This document shows, piece after piece, positions 1 through 7,916 of a stretch of 8,090 nt of DNA. The translations under genes and the position numbers were made by a program. Source of the stretch: Balneolaceae bacterium (lineage in GTDB: Bacteria; Bacteroidota; Rhodothermia; Balneolales; Balneolaceae); NCBI GenBank assembly GCA_021767245.1, contig JAASTO010000116.1, positions 1 to 8,090 on the forward strand. Reading direction: 5' to 3'. The notes under the pieces were generated by a model. That model saw nothing but the letters and a program-made list of their open reading frames with translations. It was not told the DNA's origin and ran no database searches. Position 1 is the first letter of the stretch, and the number at the start of each line of letters is the position of its first letter.

Positions 1-10
1 GGACCTCCCG

Positions 11-36
11 GTCCGAGTGCATTCTCACACCCGGAC
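11..36 (-). other. Hairpin downstream of the protease stop (possible weak terminator)
   Basis: Read on the minus strand, GTCCGGGTG (28-36) and CACTCGGAC (11-19) can form a 9-bp RNA stem with one G-U pair around an 8-nt loop. It begins about 20 nt after the protease stop codon. No T-run follows within the 10 bases left in the window, so it is not a standard intrinsic terminator. A second small inverted repeat, GGACC/GGTCC, lies at 1-14. It may protect the 3' end of the message, or it may be part of a terminator or repeat cut off by the window edge. Confidence 0.35.
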
Positions 37-56
37 ATCCTAATAATGATCCAAAC

Positions 57-3000
57 TTAGTTTTCCTTCAATCCTTGAGCAGAGCGATCCTCAAGAGGCG
101 GTGCCGGTGTCATTTCATTCGATGATTCATCAACCATCTTCAAGACTTCCTGAACCACACGTTCCATCTGAGGATCACGCCCCTGCATAAGCATATTTGG
201 GTTATCCCAAACCGGGATATCAGGTCTTACCCCTTCTCCTTCCCAGAACCAGTGACCATCGTTATCGTACAACCGAGCGCCGGGCACGGTGATCCCGCCG
301 CCATCGATCAGCTGATGTCCGGTGGCCGGTCCCACAAGGATGCCAAGCGTTCGTTCACCTACGATCGGCCCGGCTTCCAGTTCCTGAAAAGCCCACGGTA
401 AGCCATCACCACCTGATCCGGCCCAGCCATTGATCAGCATGCCCATAGGTCCCGTATTGGCATGAATAGGCTGCGTATGATCTTTTCCATGCCGCCAGTG
501 CAGGTTATAAACCACCGGGCGCTGCATCAGTTCGAGGAAGCGGTCTGCCAGTTGACCACCACCGTTGAATCGCTCATCGATGATGAACCCTTTCTTATCC
601 AGCTGACCGTAATACATGCGCACGAGTTCCAACTGTCCTTGTGAAGAGGTGTTGGACATATAGATATATCCCAGTTTCCCATCAGATAGTTCTTCCACCA
701 TCTTTCGGTTATTCTCTATCCAGGCCAGGTACCGAAGTTGTACCTCTTCTCCCTGACTGAGGGTATTCACAACTACTTTTTCTGCATTCTGAGCATTGCC
801 ATCTGAACTGATCATCAGAGCGACGGTCTCGCCGCTCAATCCTTCAAAAGCAGCATAAGGGTCTTTATCCGGGTCAAGCATTTCACCATTCACAGCATGA
901 ATATAATCACCTTCATTAACTGTACTTCCGGGGCGGTCGAACGGCGAACGGATCTCTGTATCCCATACAGCCGGGGTAATGATCTTTCCGATACGATATG
1001 ACCCATTTTCCAGTTCCCAATCAATTCCCAGATAACCGGTTCCCCGATAATCCACGCTTTCCGCATCTCCACCAAAGGTGTAAGTATGACCGGCACTCAG
1101 TTCCGCTGCTAAATTTGACTGAAGATTGGAAATATCCCAACGGGTGCGCGCATCCTCGATAAGGGCCCCGTATTGATCTCTCAAACCATCCCAGTCCACA
1201 CCATGCATATTTGGGTCATAAAAGAAATCACGGTGACGTCTCCAGGTGTCGGTAAAGATCTGCCTCCACTCCTCTTTTGGAATAAGGTCCATGACCAGGC
1301 CATCGGTTGGCACCGGTTTCTCAATTTTTTGATCGGGTTGAGGCCGAATGACTCCATACTGCCCATTGCTTTGAACCAGGATCGCTTTACCGTCAGCTGT
1401 TGGTACAGCGGCACCAACCCCTTCCATGATGATAATTTCTTCCCGCTTATTTACATCATAAGCCACCAGCTTGGGTGGACCACCTTCAGAGCCCGTATTG
1501 GCATACCGCATGTACACGATCATGCCATCTCCAAATTCACCAAGGATGGACCCAATATTGCCGGGACTGACGGGAATAACCGTTAATCGTTTTTCAAGAT
1601 CCTGAAGATCGATCTCAACCCTCAGTTCTTCCTCCTCTTTTTCTTCCTCTTCAGTTTCCTCTTCATTTGTCTCATCTGCCGGAGCCTCATCATTTTTTGG
1701 TTCTAACAAATATGGGGCGTCTTCCGTGAGGCTGACTGCAACCAAATGCGTGGCATTTGGATACACCCAGGTATTGTCATAATCAGAATAAACCGCATCA
1801 AAATTCCTGTCTGTGGTATAGTACATATACTGCCCATCCTTACTGAAGACCGGGTTTGAGGAAGTATAGAATCCTGTTGTAGCCTGATGCAATTCCTGCT
1901 CTTCAGTATCATACAGCATGATGGCATAATTTGCATTATCCAGTCCGGCGGTAAAGGCGATCCACCTGGAATCCGGTGACCAGGATATCGGATACCTATC
2001 TCTTCCTCCATGACCAACATTCCAACGTGTATTACCAATTTCAGTGGTATTCCCATTTTCAACATTCACACTGTAGATCGTGTTGGTTTCGTCAATAAAG
2101 GCGATGTGTTTACTGTCAGGCGACCAGAATATTGAATATCCATACCCCTTTTCCCTGGAGGTTAATTTTCTGGGAGCTTCCGATCCATCCGGATCCTGCA
2201 GATAGATCTGATATTCCCCGTCCGCATCACTCCAGTAAGCGATGTGTTTTCCATCCGGTGACCATGATGGGTGTCTGTCAAAAGCTCCGCTCGATTTGGT
2301 CATATTCATGGAATAACCTTCAGTAGCCGGAACATTGAAAAGTTCACCCCTTGCTTCAAAGATTACCCGTTTCCCTTCTTTGGAAGCCGTCATATGTTGA
2401 ATGTTGTTGCTCACATCCACTTCTTTTGGCATCTCGTTGGAAAGGTCACTGACCACATCAATTTCTACCACTTTATACTCATTGGTCTCAGGATCCAGGA
2501 GGTAAAGATCTCCTCCCATCTCAAAAACCAGGTCTTCCGGTCCGGCAGTCAGGAATGAGATATCAAACTCATCGAAATTGGTAACCTGATCCATGCTTTC
2601 ATCCCTGGTGTCGTATTCCCAGATATTCAGCCTGAAATTTGGGCCTTGGTCAGACAGGAAATAGACTTTGTCTCCAAACCAGGCCGGTTTCCCATCATTA
2701 TATTCATTATCAGTAACTTTTTTAACTTCATTCTTCTCCATATCATAAATAAGAACGTCAGAAGCCAGTCCACCTTTATATCGCTTAAAGGGATAATTCT
2801 CTGTGATCTTGGTGATGTAAGCCAGTTGGTTGCCATTAGGTGAGAAGCTTGCCAATTCACCATACGGTATTTGCAGTTTTTCCGGCATACCGCCTTCCTT
2901 TGAGACCAGGTAAAATTCATTGGACGATCGTTGTCCCATTTCCCTTCTTGACGCAAATAATAAATGTTCCCCCTCGGGATGCCACTCTACCATGCGGTCG

Positions 3001-3320
3001 CTGAACGAAGGATAGGTCACTCTGTGTGGAACGCCTCCGCTCGTCGGGATCACATATACATCATCGTTTCCATTGTACCCAGCCGTGTAGGCGATCTCTG
3101 ATCCATCCGGTGAGAATTTTGGCCAGCTTTCCTCGCCTTTCGAACTGGTCAATTGAACAGCCGTTCCCCCGGCTTTCGGGGCAACCCAGATATCGCCTCC
3201 GTAAACAAAAGTGATCTGTGATCCGGACACATCCATATAGCGCATAAGCTTGGCGCTGATCTGTGCAAAGGCGGTACCTGAAATGGTTAATATGATGAAA
3301 GTTAAGAACAGTCGTTTCAT
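57..3320 (-). CDS. Secreted Tricorn-like S41 family protease
   Basis: Predicted exported serine protease of the Tricorn type (peptidase family S41), degrading peptides in the periplasm or outside the cell. The start at 3320 is chosen because it opens a clear signal peptide: basic MKR, hydrophobic core, and an AFA|Q cleavage site after residue 19. In-frame ATGs at 3365 and 3398 would bury it. The product is 1087 aa, close to the archaeal Tricorn length (about 1070). Order of domains: N-terminal beta-propellers with PD40/TolB-like repeats (several W/F-SPDG or SPDS motifs, about residues 50-540); a Glu-rich linker (about 544-566); a C1 segment (about 665-752); a PDZ domain (about 760-860); and a C2 catalytic domain to about 1050. 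Likely catalytic residues are His745 in SAGHT, Ser969 in GSGGD, and Glu1027 or Glu1029 in WEGEGVRPDI; Gly920-922 (NGGG) fits the oxyanion hole. All sit 0-4 residues from their Tricorn counterparts. There are no membrane segments after the signal. The residue after Ser is Gly, where Tricorn has Asp. Family assignment is firm; the substrate is unknown. Confidence 0.95.
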   Translation of the reverse strand: MKRLFLTFIILTISGTAFAQISAKLMRYMDVSGSQITFVYGGDIWVAPKAGGTAVQLTSSKGEESWPKFSPDGSEIAYTAGYNGNDDVYVIPTSGGVPHRVTYPSFSDRMVEWHPEGEHLLFASRREMGQRSSNEFYLVSKEGGMPEKLQIPYGELASFSPNGNQLAYITKITENYPFKRYKGGLASDVLIYDMEKNEVKKVTDNEYNDGKPAWFGDKVYFLSDQGPNFRLNIWEYDTRDESMDQVTNFDEFDISFLTAGPEDLVFEMGGDLYLLDPETNEYKVVEIDVVSDLSNEMPKEVDVSNNIQHMTASKEGKRVIFEARGELFNVPATEGYSMNMTKSSGAFDRHPSWSPDGKHIAYWSDADGEYQIYLQDPDGSEAPRKLTSREKGYGYSIFWSPDSKHIAFIDETNTIYSVNVENGNTTEIGNTRWNVGHGGRDRYPISWSPDSRWIAFTAGLDNANYAIMLYDTEEQELHQATTGFYTSSNPVFSKDGQYMYYTTDRNFDAVYSDYDNTWVYPNATHLVAVSLTEDAPYLLEPKNDEAPADETNEEETEEEEKEEEELRVEIDLQDLEKRLTVIPVSPGNIGSILGEFGDGMIVYMRYANTGSEGGPPKLVAYDVNKREEIIIMEGVGAAVPTADGKAILVQSNGQYGVIRPQPDQKIEKPVPTDGLVMDLIPKEEWRQIFTDTWRRHRDFFYDPNMHGVDWDGLRDQYGALIEDARTRWDISNLQSNLAAELSAGHTYTFGGDAESVDYRGTGYLGIDWELENGSYRIGKIITPAVWDTEIRSPFDRPGSTVNEGDYIHAVNGEMLDPDKDPYAAFEGLSGETVALMISSDGNAQNAEKVVVNTLSQGEEVQLRYLAWIENNRKMVEELSDGKLGYIYMSNTSSQGQLELVRMYYGQLDKKGFIIDERFNGGGQLADRFLELMQRPVVYNLHWRHGKDHTQPIHANTGPMGMLINGWAGSGGDGLPWAFQELEAGPIVGERTLGILVGPATGHQLIDGGGITVPGARLYDNDGHWFWEGEGVRPDIPVWDNPNMLMQGRDPQMERVVQEVLKMVDESSNEMTPAPPLEDRSAQGLKEN

Positions 3321-3379
3321 GGCGGTAGCGTTTTTAATTTGAATTAGATAGGAGCTACTAATCATCCCGTTTGAATACC

Positions 3380-3392
3380 CAAACCTTATATA
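3380..3392 (-). promoter_or_regulatory. Possible promoter element for the protease gene
   Basis: The minus strand reads TATATAAGGTTTG, which resembles both a TATAAT-type -10 and, with one mismatch, the Bacteroidota -7 element TAnnTTTG. Transcription from here would give a 5' leader of about 50 nt before the ATG at 3320 and would begin downstream of the ATG at 3398, which agrees with the chosen start. I see no convincing upstream TTG box at the expected distance, so this is weak. There is no Shine-Dalgarno sequence before the ATG at 3320. Confidence 0.22.
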
Positions 3393-3519
3393 CTGCAATT
3401 ATCCGAAAATTGCTAATTCAGCTAAGGCATGATGCAGTTCTAGAAAGGGTTACGCGTATCATCCGGCAAGTGTTTCACCATAACCCTGGTGCCCGGTTTC
3501 ATGGACACCATCAATGTGA

Positions 3520-3662
3520 GTCATTCAGAACGGAGTGATGAACCTCGCCTATTTCCTGAACGGAGCATGCTATACAAAACAACATGCCACTACCTCTTTG
3601 TTTTTCATCACAAACTTACATGCTTCGCTAAAGGCAAGATCCTTCACTCCGTTCTGGATGAC
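3520..3662. repeat. MITE-like imperfect inverted repeat
   Basis: Two 31-base arms at 3520-3550 and 3632-3662 are reverse complements at 26 of 31 positions, sharing the core CAGAACGGAGTGA. About 80 bases separate them. A partial direct copy of the left arm (GAACGGAG context) recurs at 3553-3569. The arm sequence resembles the dispersed GTCATTCTGAACGGAGTGAAG-type repeats that I associate with Bacteroidota genomes, which translate in one frame as HSERSxE. No transposase and no obvious target-site duplication are visible. The + strand frame through it (3489-3749) looks like the usual false reading of such a repeat, not a gene. The rest of the gap between the genes (3321-3519 and 3663-3747) shows no coding sequence. 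Confidence 0.65.
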
Positions 3663-3747
3663 GCATATCACAACGGTGCAAATTTATTCGAGATACTAAC
3701 TTACTACACTGAAAGTGCAGGGTTTATAGCACTCGCCCGGAGACAAT

Positions 3748-3782
3748 AAAAAACCCCGACCGGTTACTCACCGATCAGGGTT
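3748..3782 (-). terminator. Intrinsic terminator of nrdJ
   Basis: On the minus strand AACCCTGATCGG (3771-3782) pairs with CCGGTCGGGGTT (3752-3763) around a 7-nt loop. This makes a 12-bp stem with two G-U pairs, followed at once by a run of six T (3753 down to 3748, counting the end of the stem). The wobble pairs are pairs only in the minus-strand RNA, which fixes the direction. It lies about 90 nt after the nrdJ stop and separates nrdJ from the protease gene. Confidence 0.85.
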
Positions 3783-3818
3783 ATCCTGTTCTCCATGTAA
3801 AGTTCTTTATTGGAGCAA

Positions 3819-3865
3819 TGGTTATTCGTTAATGGAAACTGCTCGCTCCATTAACGAATCAACCA
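3819..3865 (-). other. Long hairpin in the nrdJ 3' untranslated region
   Basis: The arms at 3819-3836 and 3847-3865 are near-perfect reverse complements (core TTCGTTAATGGA and TCCATTAACGAA, 12 of 12, extended on the outer side through one bulged base to GGTT/AACC). They enclose a 10-nt loop. The stem begins only about 8 bases after the nrdJ stop codon and has no T-run, so it is not the terminator, which lies further on at 3748-3782. It could protect the message from 3' exonucleases, be a protein-binding dyad, or be one copy of a dispersed palindrome. Confidence 0.6.
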
Positions 3866-3872
3866 ATCACGA

Positions 3873-6800
3873 TTAACTACAACCGGTGGTAGATCCACAG
3901 GTGATGCACTTCATGCATGTCCCGTTCCTTACCATGGTCATACTACCGCATTCGGGGCAGGCTTCGCCGGTATAGCCCATCTGTTTTGCTTTGTCATAGT
4001 CACTTTCGTAGCTGTCGGACTGAACCGCTTTTTGCTGTCCTTCAATGGCTGTCTGACTGCTGTCAACGCTTACCTTTTCAGGAACCGGTTCGGCTTCAGG
4101 CTCAGATTCCGGGGCTTTTGCCACGGCATCAGCTGAAGAAGTCGTTCCGGAAGTACGTTCGAATTCAGCACTGTCCACATCCGGATTGGCATCAGCCGTT
4201 GGGCGCAGGTTACGCGTCTCGATCTGATCAGCCGGCACGTGAGCCAGGTCTTCGCGACCCAGATAGGTTACCGCCAGCTCCCGGAAGATGTAATCGATGA
4301 CCGAGGTACTCATTTTCACGTGTGGGTTTCCATTCACCATACCGCTTGGCTCGAATTTGGTGAACACAAAGGCATCCACGAATTCCTCAAGTGGTACGCC
4401 ATGCTGAAGTCCCAGCGAAATAGAGATCGCGAAACAGTTCAGCAAGCTTCTGAATGCAGCGCCTTCGCGATGCATGTCAATGAAGATCTCACCAAGCTGA
4501 CCATTCTCATACTCACCGGTTCGCAGGTAAACACTTTGTCCGCCGATCTTAACTTTTTGAGTATATCCTTCGCGACGGAACGGCAATCTCTGTCGGCGAG
4601 CCACATACTTGTGGATGATACGCTCGGCCACTTCAAGCACTTTATCCTGTGCCATAGTGGTTTCAGCATCTACGGCTTCCGTTTCTTCCTCTTCATCGAT
4701 CTCTTCCAGCACGTCGGCCATAGAGTTCAGAGGCTGACTTAATTTGGAGCCGTCACGATACAGGGCATTCGCTTTCAGCATCATTTCCCATGAATCCATG
4801 TACGCATCCTTCATATCCTCGATAGAGGCCTCATTTGGAAGGTTGATGGTCTTGGAAATAGCTCCGGACAGGAACGGTTGTGCAGCCGCCATCATACGGA
4901 TGTGACCTTTGGCCGAAATAAATCGGGTTCCGATCTTACCGCAACGGTTGGCACAATCAAATACCGGATAATCTTCTTCTTTCAGATGCGGTGCTCCTTC
5001 AACCGTCATCGTTCCGCAAACGTAGTTATTCGCTTCCTCGATCTGCTCTCGGCTGAAACCAAGGAATCGAAGCATGTCAAAGTTCATATCATTCAACTGC
5101 TCTTCAGGGATCTCAAGCACTTCCTTGCAGAAATCCTCACCCAGTGTCCACTGATTGAAGGCAAACTTGATGTCAAAACTTCCGGGCAACGCTTCATTGA
5201 TGGCTTCTATCTTATCTTTGGTAAAGCCTTTTTCCATTAAAGTCTCAGGATTCACATGTGGACATCCTTCCAGAGTGCCTGCTCCTTTGGCATAATCAAT
5301 GATCTCCTGAGATTCTTTTGGTGAATATCCGAGATTCTTGAGGGCTTTTGGTACCGCCTGATTGATGATCTTAAAATAACCGCCACCGGCCAGTTTCTTG
5401 AATTTCACAAGAGCAAAGTCGGGTTCTATACCGGTTGTGTCGCAATCCATGACCAAACCGATGGTACCGGTCGGTGCCAGTACGGTCACCTGTGCATTAC
5501 GGTATCCGTGCTTTTCACCGAGCTTCAGGGCTTTGTCAGAGGCTTTTTTGGCAGCTTTGACGAGATAATCCGGGCAGATGGAAGCATCAATACCCATTGG
5601 CTTCACGGTCAGACCTTCATACTCCTCAGGATCCACATTGTAAGCCGCTCTTCGGTGATTACGGATCACTTTGAGCATATGCTCTTTGTTGCGTTCGTAT
5701 CCTTCAAATGGACCTAATTCTTTAGCCAGTTCAGCTGAAGTTGCGTAAGAGGTCATGTGCATGGTGGCTGTAACCGCACCGGCTACAGCAGCACCTTCCT
5801 CACTGTCATAAGGTAAACCTTGTACCATCAGTGCGGCACCGATGTTGGCATAACCAAGTCCCAGAGTTCGGAACTTATATGACAATTCAGCAATCTCTTT
5901 GGATGGGAACTGTGCCATCAGTACAGCGATCTCAAGAACCACGGTCCACATACGTGAAGCGTATTCCAGGGATTCCATATCAAATTCTCTGTACTCGCCA
6001 TCACCTTTGAAATATTTCATCAGGTTCAGGGACGCCAGGTTACAGGAGGTGTTATCCAGGAACATGTACTCAGAGCAAGGGTTACTCGCATTGATCGGAC
6101 CATCTTCCGGGCAGGTGTGCCATTCGTTGATGGTATCATGGTACTGAGTTCCGGGATCGGCACACGACCAGGCGGCATAAGCAATATCATCCCAAAGCTC
6201 ACGGGCTTTGAGGGTTTTCATTGGCTCAGGTTCACGCCCTTCCCTGGCAGCTCTTTTCTTTTCAACGCGGCCGTACAGATGCCAGTCACCGTCTTCTTTC
6301 ACGGCTTTCATGAATGAGTTTGGCACACGAACCGAATTGTTGGAGTTCTGTCCACTTACAGTAGCGTAAGCTTCAGAGTTCCAGTCTGTGTCGTAAGTAT
6401 CAAATTCCAGATCGGTGAATCCCTGACCGGCAAGCTGAATAACCCGCTCTATATAATTCAGGGGCACCTGATTTCTTTTGGCTTTGCGGATCTCATCAGC
6501 CAGCGCTTTGTTCTTAAGCGGATCGCGGCTCATAGCCCCGTTAAAGGTACGTCCTTCGATCTCTACAGGCGTGTGGCAAAGTTTGATAATATTCTTGAGA
6601 TGTTTTTGAACCGTTTTGGAACCTGCAACTAGAGCTGCCACTTTTTGTTCTTCACGGACCTTCCAGTTGATATACTCTTCAATATCTGGGTGATCCAGAT
6701 CCAATGTCACCATTTTAGCTGCACGTCGGGTAGTACCGCCTGATTTAATGGCTCCCGCAGCACGGTCACCGATCTTAAGGAAACTCATCAGTCCTGAACT

Positions 6801-7553
6801 ACGTCCACCGCCACTCAAAGGCTCATTGGCACCACGGATCTTGGAGAAGTTACTTCCGGTTCCGGATCCGTACTTAAATAAACGGGCTTCTCTGACCCAA
6901 AGATCCATGATCCCGCCCTCGTTCACCAGGTCGTCATCAATACTTTGGATAAAACACGCATGTGGCTGTGGATGGCTGTAGGCATCCTCAGATTTTTTCA
7001 ACTCGCCGGTTTTGCCATCTACATAATAATGTCCCTGCGCCGGTCCATTGATACCATACGCCCAGTGCAGTCCGGTATTGAACCACTGTGGACTATTTGG
7101 TGCGGCCATTTGATTAGCCAGCATATAAGCCAGCTCATCATAGAATACCTTTGCATCTTCCTCGCTGTCAAAATAGTCGTGCTTCCAACCCCAGTAAGTC
7201 CAACAACCCGCCAATCGGTGAAAGACTTGCTTACTGTCAATTTCGTGTGAGTAACGCTCTTCTTCCGGCAGCTCCTTTAACGCTTTCTCATCAGCTTCTG
7301 ATCTTTGAAGCCACTTTGGAACTCCCTTCTCTTTGATCTTTTTCAGTTTCGCAGGTACTCCGGCTTTACGGAAATACTTTTGTGCGATCACATCAGTGGC
7401 AACCTGACTCCAGCTCTTAGGCACCACCACGTTCTCCATGTGGAATACCTGTGATCCGTCAGGGTTTTTGATCTCAGAGGTTCTGGTTGCAAATTCAATT
7501 CCATCAAATGGGCTTTTCCATTCGGACTGCGTGTAGAAGCGAGTAAATTTCAT
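3873..7553 (-). CDS. nrdJ: Adenosylcobalamin-dependent (class II) ribonucleotide reductase
   Basis: Reduces ribonucleotides to deoxyribonucleotides in the cytoplasm for DNA synthesis, using a radical made from coenzyme B12 rather than oxygen, so it works with or without air. The product is 1226 aa, the long form typical of many bacterial NrdJ proteins. Catalytic residues visible: Cys493 in NPCSE is the expected thiyl-radical cysteine, with Asn491 and Glu495 (NxCxE); Cys200 (HACFIQ) and Cys504 (SCNLAS) form the expected redox pair. The spacing of 11 between Cys493 and Cys504 matches the Thermotoga enzyme as I recall it. APTGTI at 693-698 is the conserved nucleotide-phosphate loop. An acidic stretch (about 948-965) precedes a TSCPD-type domain (about 995-1110). 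Then comes a Glu/Pro/Ser-rich, probably disordered linker (about 1115-1190) and a Cys tail: 1199/1202, 1213/1216/1219 and 1225, likely zinc-binding and/or shuttling electrons from thioredoxin. I see no N-terminal ATP-cone. The ATG at 7553 opens the conserved N-terminus (GIEF, TSEIKNPDGS); no Shine-Dalgarno precedes it. No partner subunit is needed. Confidence 0.97.
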   Translation of the reverse strand: MKFTRFYTQSEWKSPFDGIEFATRTSEIKNPDGSQVFHMENVVVPKSWSQVATDVIAQKYFRKAGVPAKLKKIKEKGVPKWLQRSEADEKALKELPEEERYSHEIDSKQVFHRLAGCWTYWGWKHDYFDSEEDAKVFYDELAYMLANQMAAPNSPQWFNTGLHWAYGINGPAQGHYYVDGKTGELKKSEDAYSHPQPHACFIQSIDDDLVNEGGIMDLWVREARLFKYGSGTGSNFSKIRGANEPLSGGGRSSGLMSFLKIGDRAAGAIKSGGTTRRAAKMVTLDLDHPDIEEYINWKVREEQKVAALVAGSKTVQKHLKNIIKLCHTPVEIEGRTFNGAMSRDPLKNKALADEIRKAKRNQVPLNYIERVIQLAGQGFTDLEFDTYDTDWNSEAYATVSGQNSNNSVRVPNSFMKAVKEDGDWHLYGRVEKKRAAREGREPEPMKTLKARELWDDIAYAAWSCADPGTQYHDTINEWHTCPEDGPINASNPCSEYMFLDNTSCNLASLNLMKYFKGDGEYREFDMESLEYASRMWTVVLEIAVLMAQFPSKEIAELSYKFRTLGLGYANIGAALMVQGLPYDSEEGAAVAGAVTATMHMTSYATSAELAKELGPFEGYERNKEHMLKVIRNHRRAAYNVDPEEYEGLTVKPMGIDASICPDYLVKAAKKASDKALKLGEKHGYRNAQVTVLAPTGTIGLVMDCDTTGIEPDFALVKFKKLAGGGYFKIINQAVPKALKNLGYSPKESQEIIDYAKGAGTLEGCPHVNPETLMEKGFTKDKIEAINEALPGSFDIKFAFNQWTLGEDFCKEVLEIPEEQLNDMNFDMLRFLGFSREQIEEANNYVCGTMTVEGAPHLKEEDYPVFDCANRCGKIGTRFISAKGHIRMMAAAQPFLSGAISKTINLPNEASIEDMKDAYMDSWEMMLKANALYRDGSKLSQPLNSMADVLEEIDEEEETEAVDAETTMAQDKVLEVAERIIHKYVARRQRLPFRREGYTQKVKIGGQSVYLRTGEYENGQLGEIFIDMHREGAAFRSLLNCFAISISLGLQHGVPLEEFVDAFVFTKFEPSGMVNGNPHVKMSTSVIDYIFRELAVTYLGREDLAHVPADQIETRNLRPTADANPDVDSAEFERTSGTTSSADAVAKAPESEPEAEPVPEKVSVDSSQTAIEGQQKAVQSDSYESDYDKAKQMGYTGEACPECGSMTMVRNGTCMKCITCGSTTGCS

Positions 7554-7579
7554 TGGCGTACTTCGTTACTTATATGTTA

Positions 7580-7587
7580 CAATTATA
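7580..7587 (-). promoter_or_regulatory. Possible -7/-10 element of the nrdJ promoter
   Basis: The minus strand reads TATAATTG, matching both TATAAT and, with one mismatch, the Bacteroidota TAnnTTTG element. It lies 26 bases before the nrdJ ATG, which would give a leader of about 20 nt. The nearest TTG upstream (7614-7616) is 26 bases away, too far for a normal spacer, so the call rests on one box. A direct repeat GTTAC (7565-7569 and 7576-7580, one helical turn apart on the + strand) overlaps this region and could be an operator. I found no NrdR-box-like palindrome and no cobalamin riboswitch features between here and 7680. Confidence 0.3.
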
Positions 7588-7706
7588 TCATTTATACCTT
7601 CGTAGATGAGAGACAATTCTGTAGTGCTTCCCGATTCTTATCTCCTAAAGAAGTACGGAATAATATAGATGCGAGACCAACACACAGCAAGAAAAAAAAC
7701 GATTAC

Positions 7707-7715
7707 TTTTCCACA
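7707..7715 (+). promoter_or_regulatory. DnaA box (TTTTCCACA)
   Basis: Matches the relaxed DnaA-box consensus TTWTNCACA at every position. It starts 11 bases before the end of the spacer to the next box, so the starts are 20 bases apart, or about two helical turns, on the same face of the DNA. Confidence 0.5.
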
Positions 7716-7726
7716 AATTCGGCAAC

Positions 7727-7735
7727 TTATCCACA
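7727..7735 (+). promoter_or_regulatory. DnaA box (TTATCCACA)
   Basis: Perfect match to the canonical strong DnaA box. It is followed about 30 bases later by the 50-base stretch with no G or C at 7766-7815. Confidence 0.6.
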
Positions 7736-7765
7736 TTATAAAAACCTAAGCTCCTAAAAGCCGTC

Positions 7766-7815
7766 TTATAATATTTTTTAATATATATTTTATTATAAAT
7801 TAAATTTATATAAAT
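7766..7815. other. 50-base A/T-only stretch (candidate unwinding element)
   Basis: All 50 bases are A or T, with no G or C. The stretch lies between the DnaA boxes at 7727 and 7908. Such stretches melt easily and are typical of origins, but the whole region to 8060 is A+T-rich, so composition alone is weak evidence. Confidence 0.4.
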
Positions 7816-7839
7816 GTTATCAGGCAGCATTCACACAAC

Positions 7840-7875
7840 AAAAAAGCCTCTTTAAATTAATAAAAAGGCTTTTTT
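7840..7875. terminator. Terminator-like hairpin, able to work in both directions
   Basis: AAAAAAGCCT (7840-7849) and AGGCTTTTTT (7866-7875) are perfect reverse complements, 10 of 10, around a 16-base A+T-rich centre that can add a few more pairs. Each strand ends in a run of six T after the GC part of the stem. No gene is visible ending just before it on either strand. It may end the candidate minus-strand RNA, or insulate nrdJ from transcription coming from beyond 8090. Confidence 0.65.
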
Positions 7876-7907
7876 ACGGGTTGATCAGCTAAGTTTGAAG
7901 TGAAAAG

Positions 7908-7916
7908 TTATCCACA
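7908..7916 (+). promoter_or_regulatory. DnaA box (TTATCCACA)
   Basis: Second perfect match to the canonical DnaA box, same orientation as the pair at 7707 and 7727 and 181 bases from the latter. It sits inside the loop of the 12-bp inverted repeat 7878-7889/7927-7938. Confidence 0.55.

Noticed and set aside
1173..1586. 137-codon + strand frame opposite the protease gene
   Set aside because: It is antisense to well-conserved C1/linker coding sequence, with no signal or motif of its own.
3321..3398. Earlier in-frame starts for the protease at 3365 and 3398
   Set aside because: They would place 15 or 26 unrelated residues before a textbook signal peptide, and the possible promoter at 3380-3392 overlaps or follows them.
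3447..3508. Short inverted repeats GGGTTA/TAACCC and TGGTGCCC/GGACACCA
   Set aside because: Stems of 6-8 bp with no T-run or other context; likely chance in a 350-base gap.
3489..3749. 86-codon + strand reading frame between the two genes
   Set aside because: It runs through the inverted repeat, begins with the HSERSDE reading typical of that repeat type, and ends over the nrdJ terminator; no domain or start signal supports it.
4239..4742. 167-codon + strand frame opposite nrdJ
   Set aside because: It is antisense to the conserved TSCPD region of nrdJ and has no recognisable protein features; long shadow frames are expected opposite a gene of this composition.
7645..7830. 61-codon minus-strand frame rich in Ile, Tyr, Lys and Asn
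   Set aside because: Its composition is simply that of the A+T-only tract, it overlaps two DnaA boxes, and nothing resembles a known protein.
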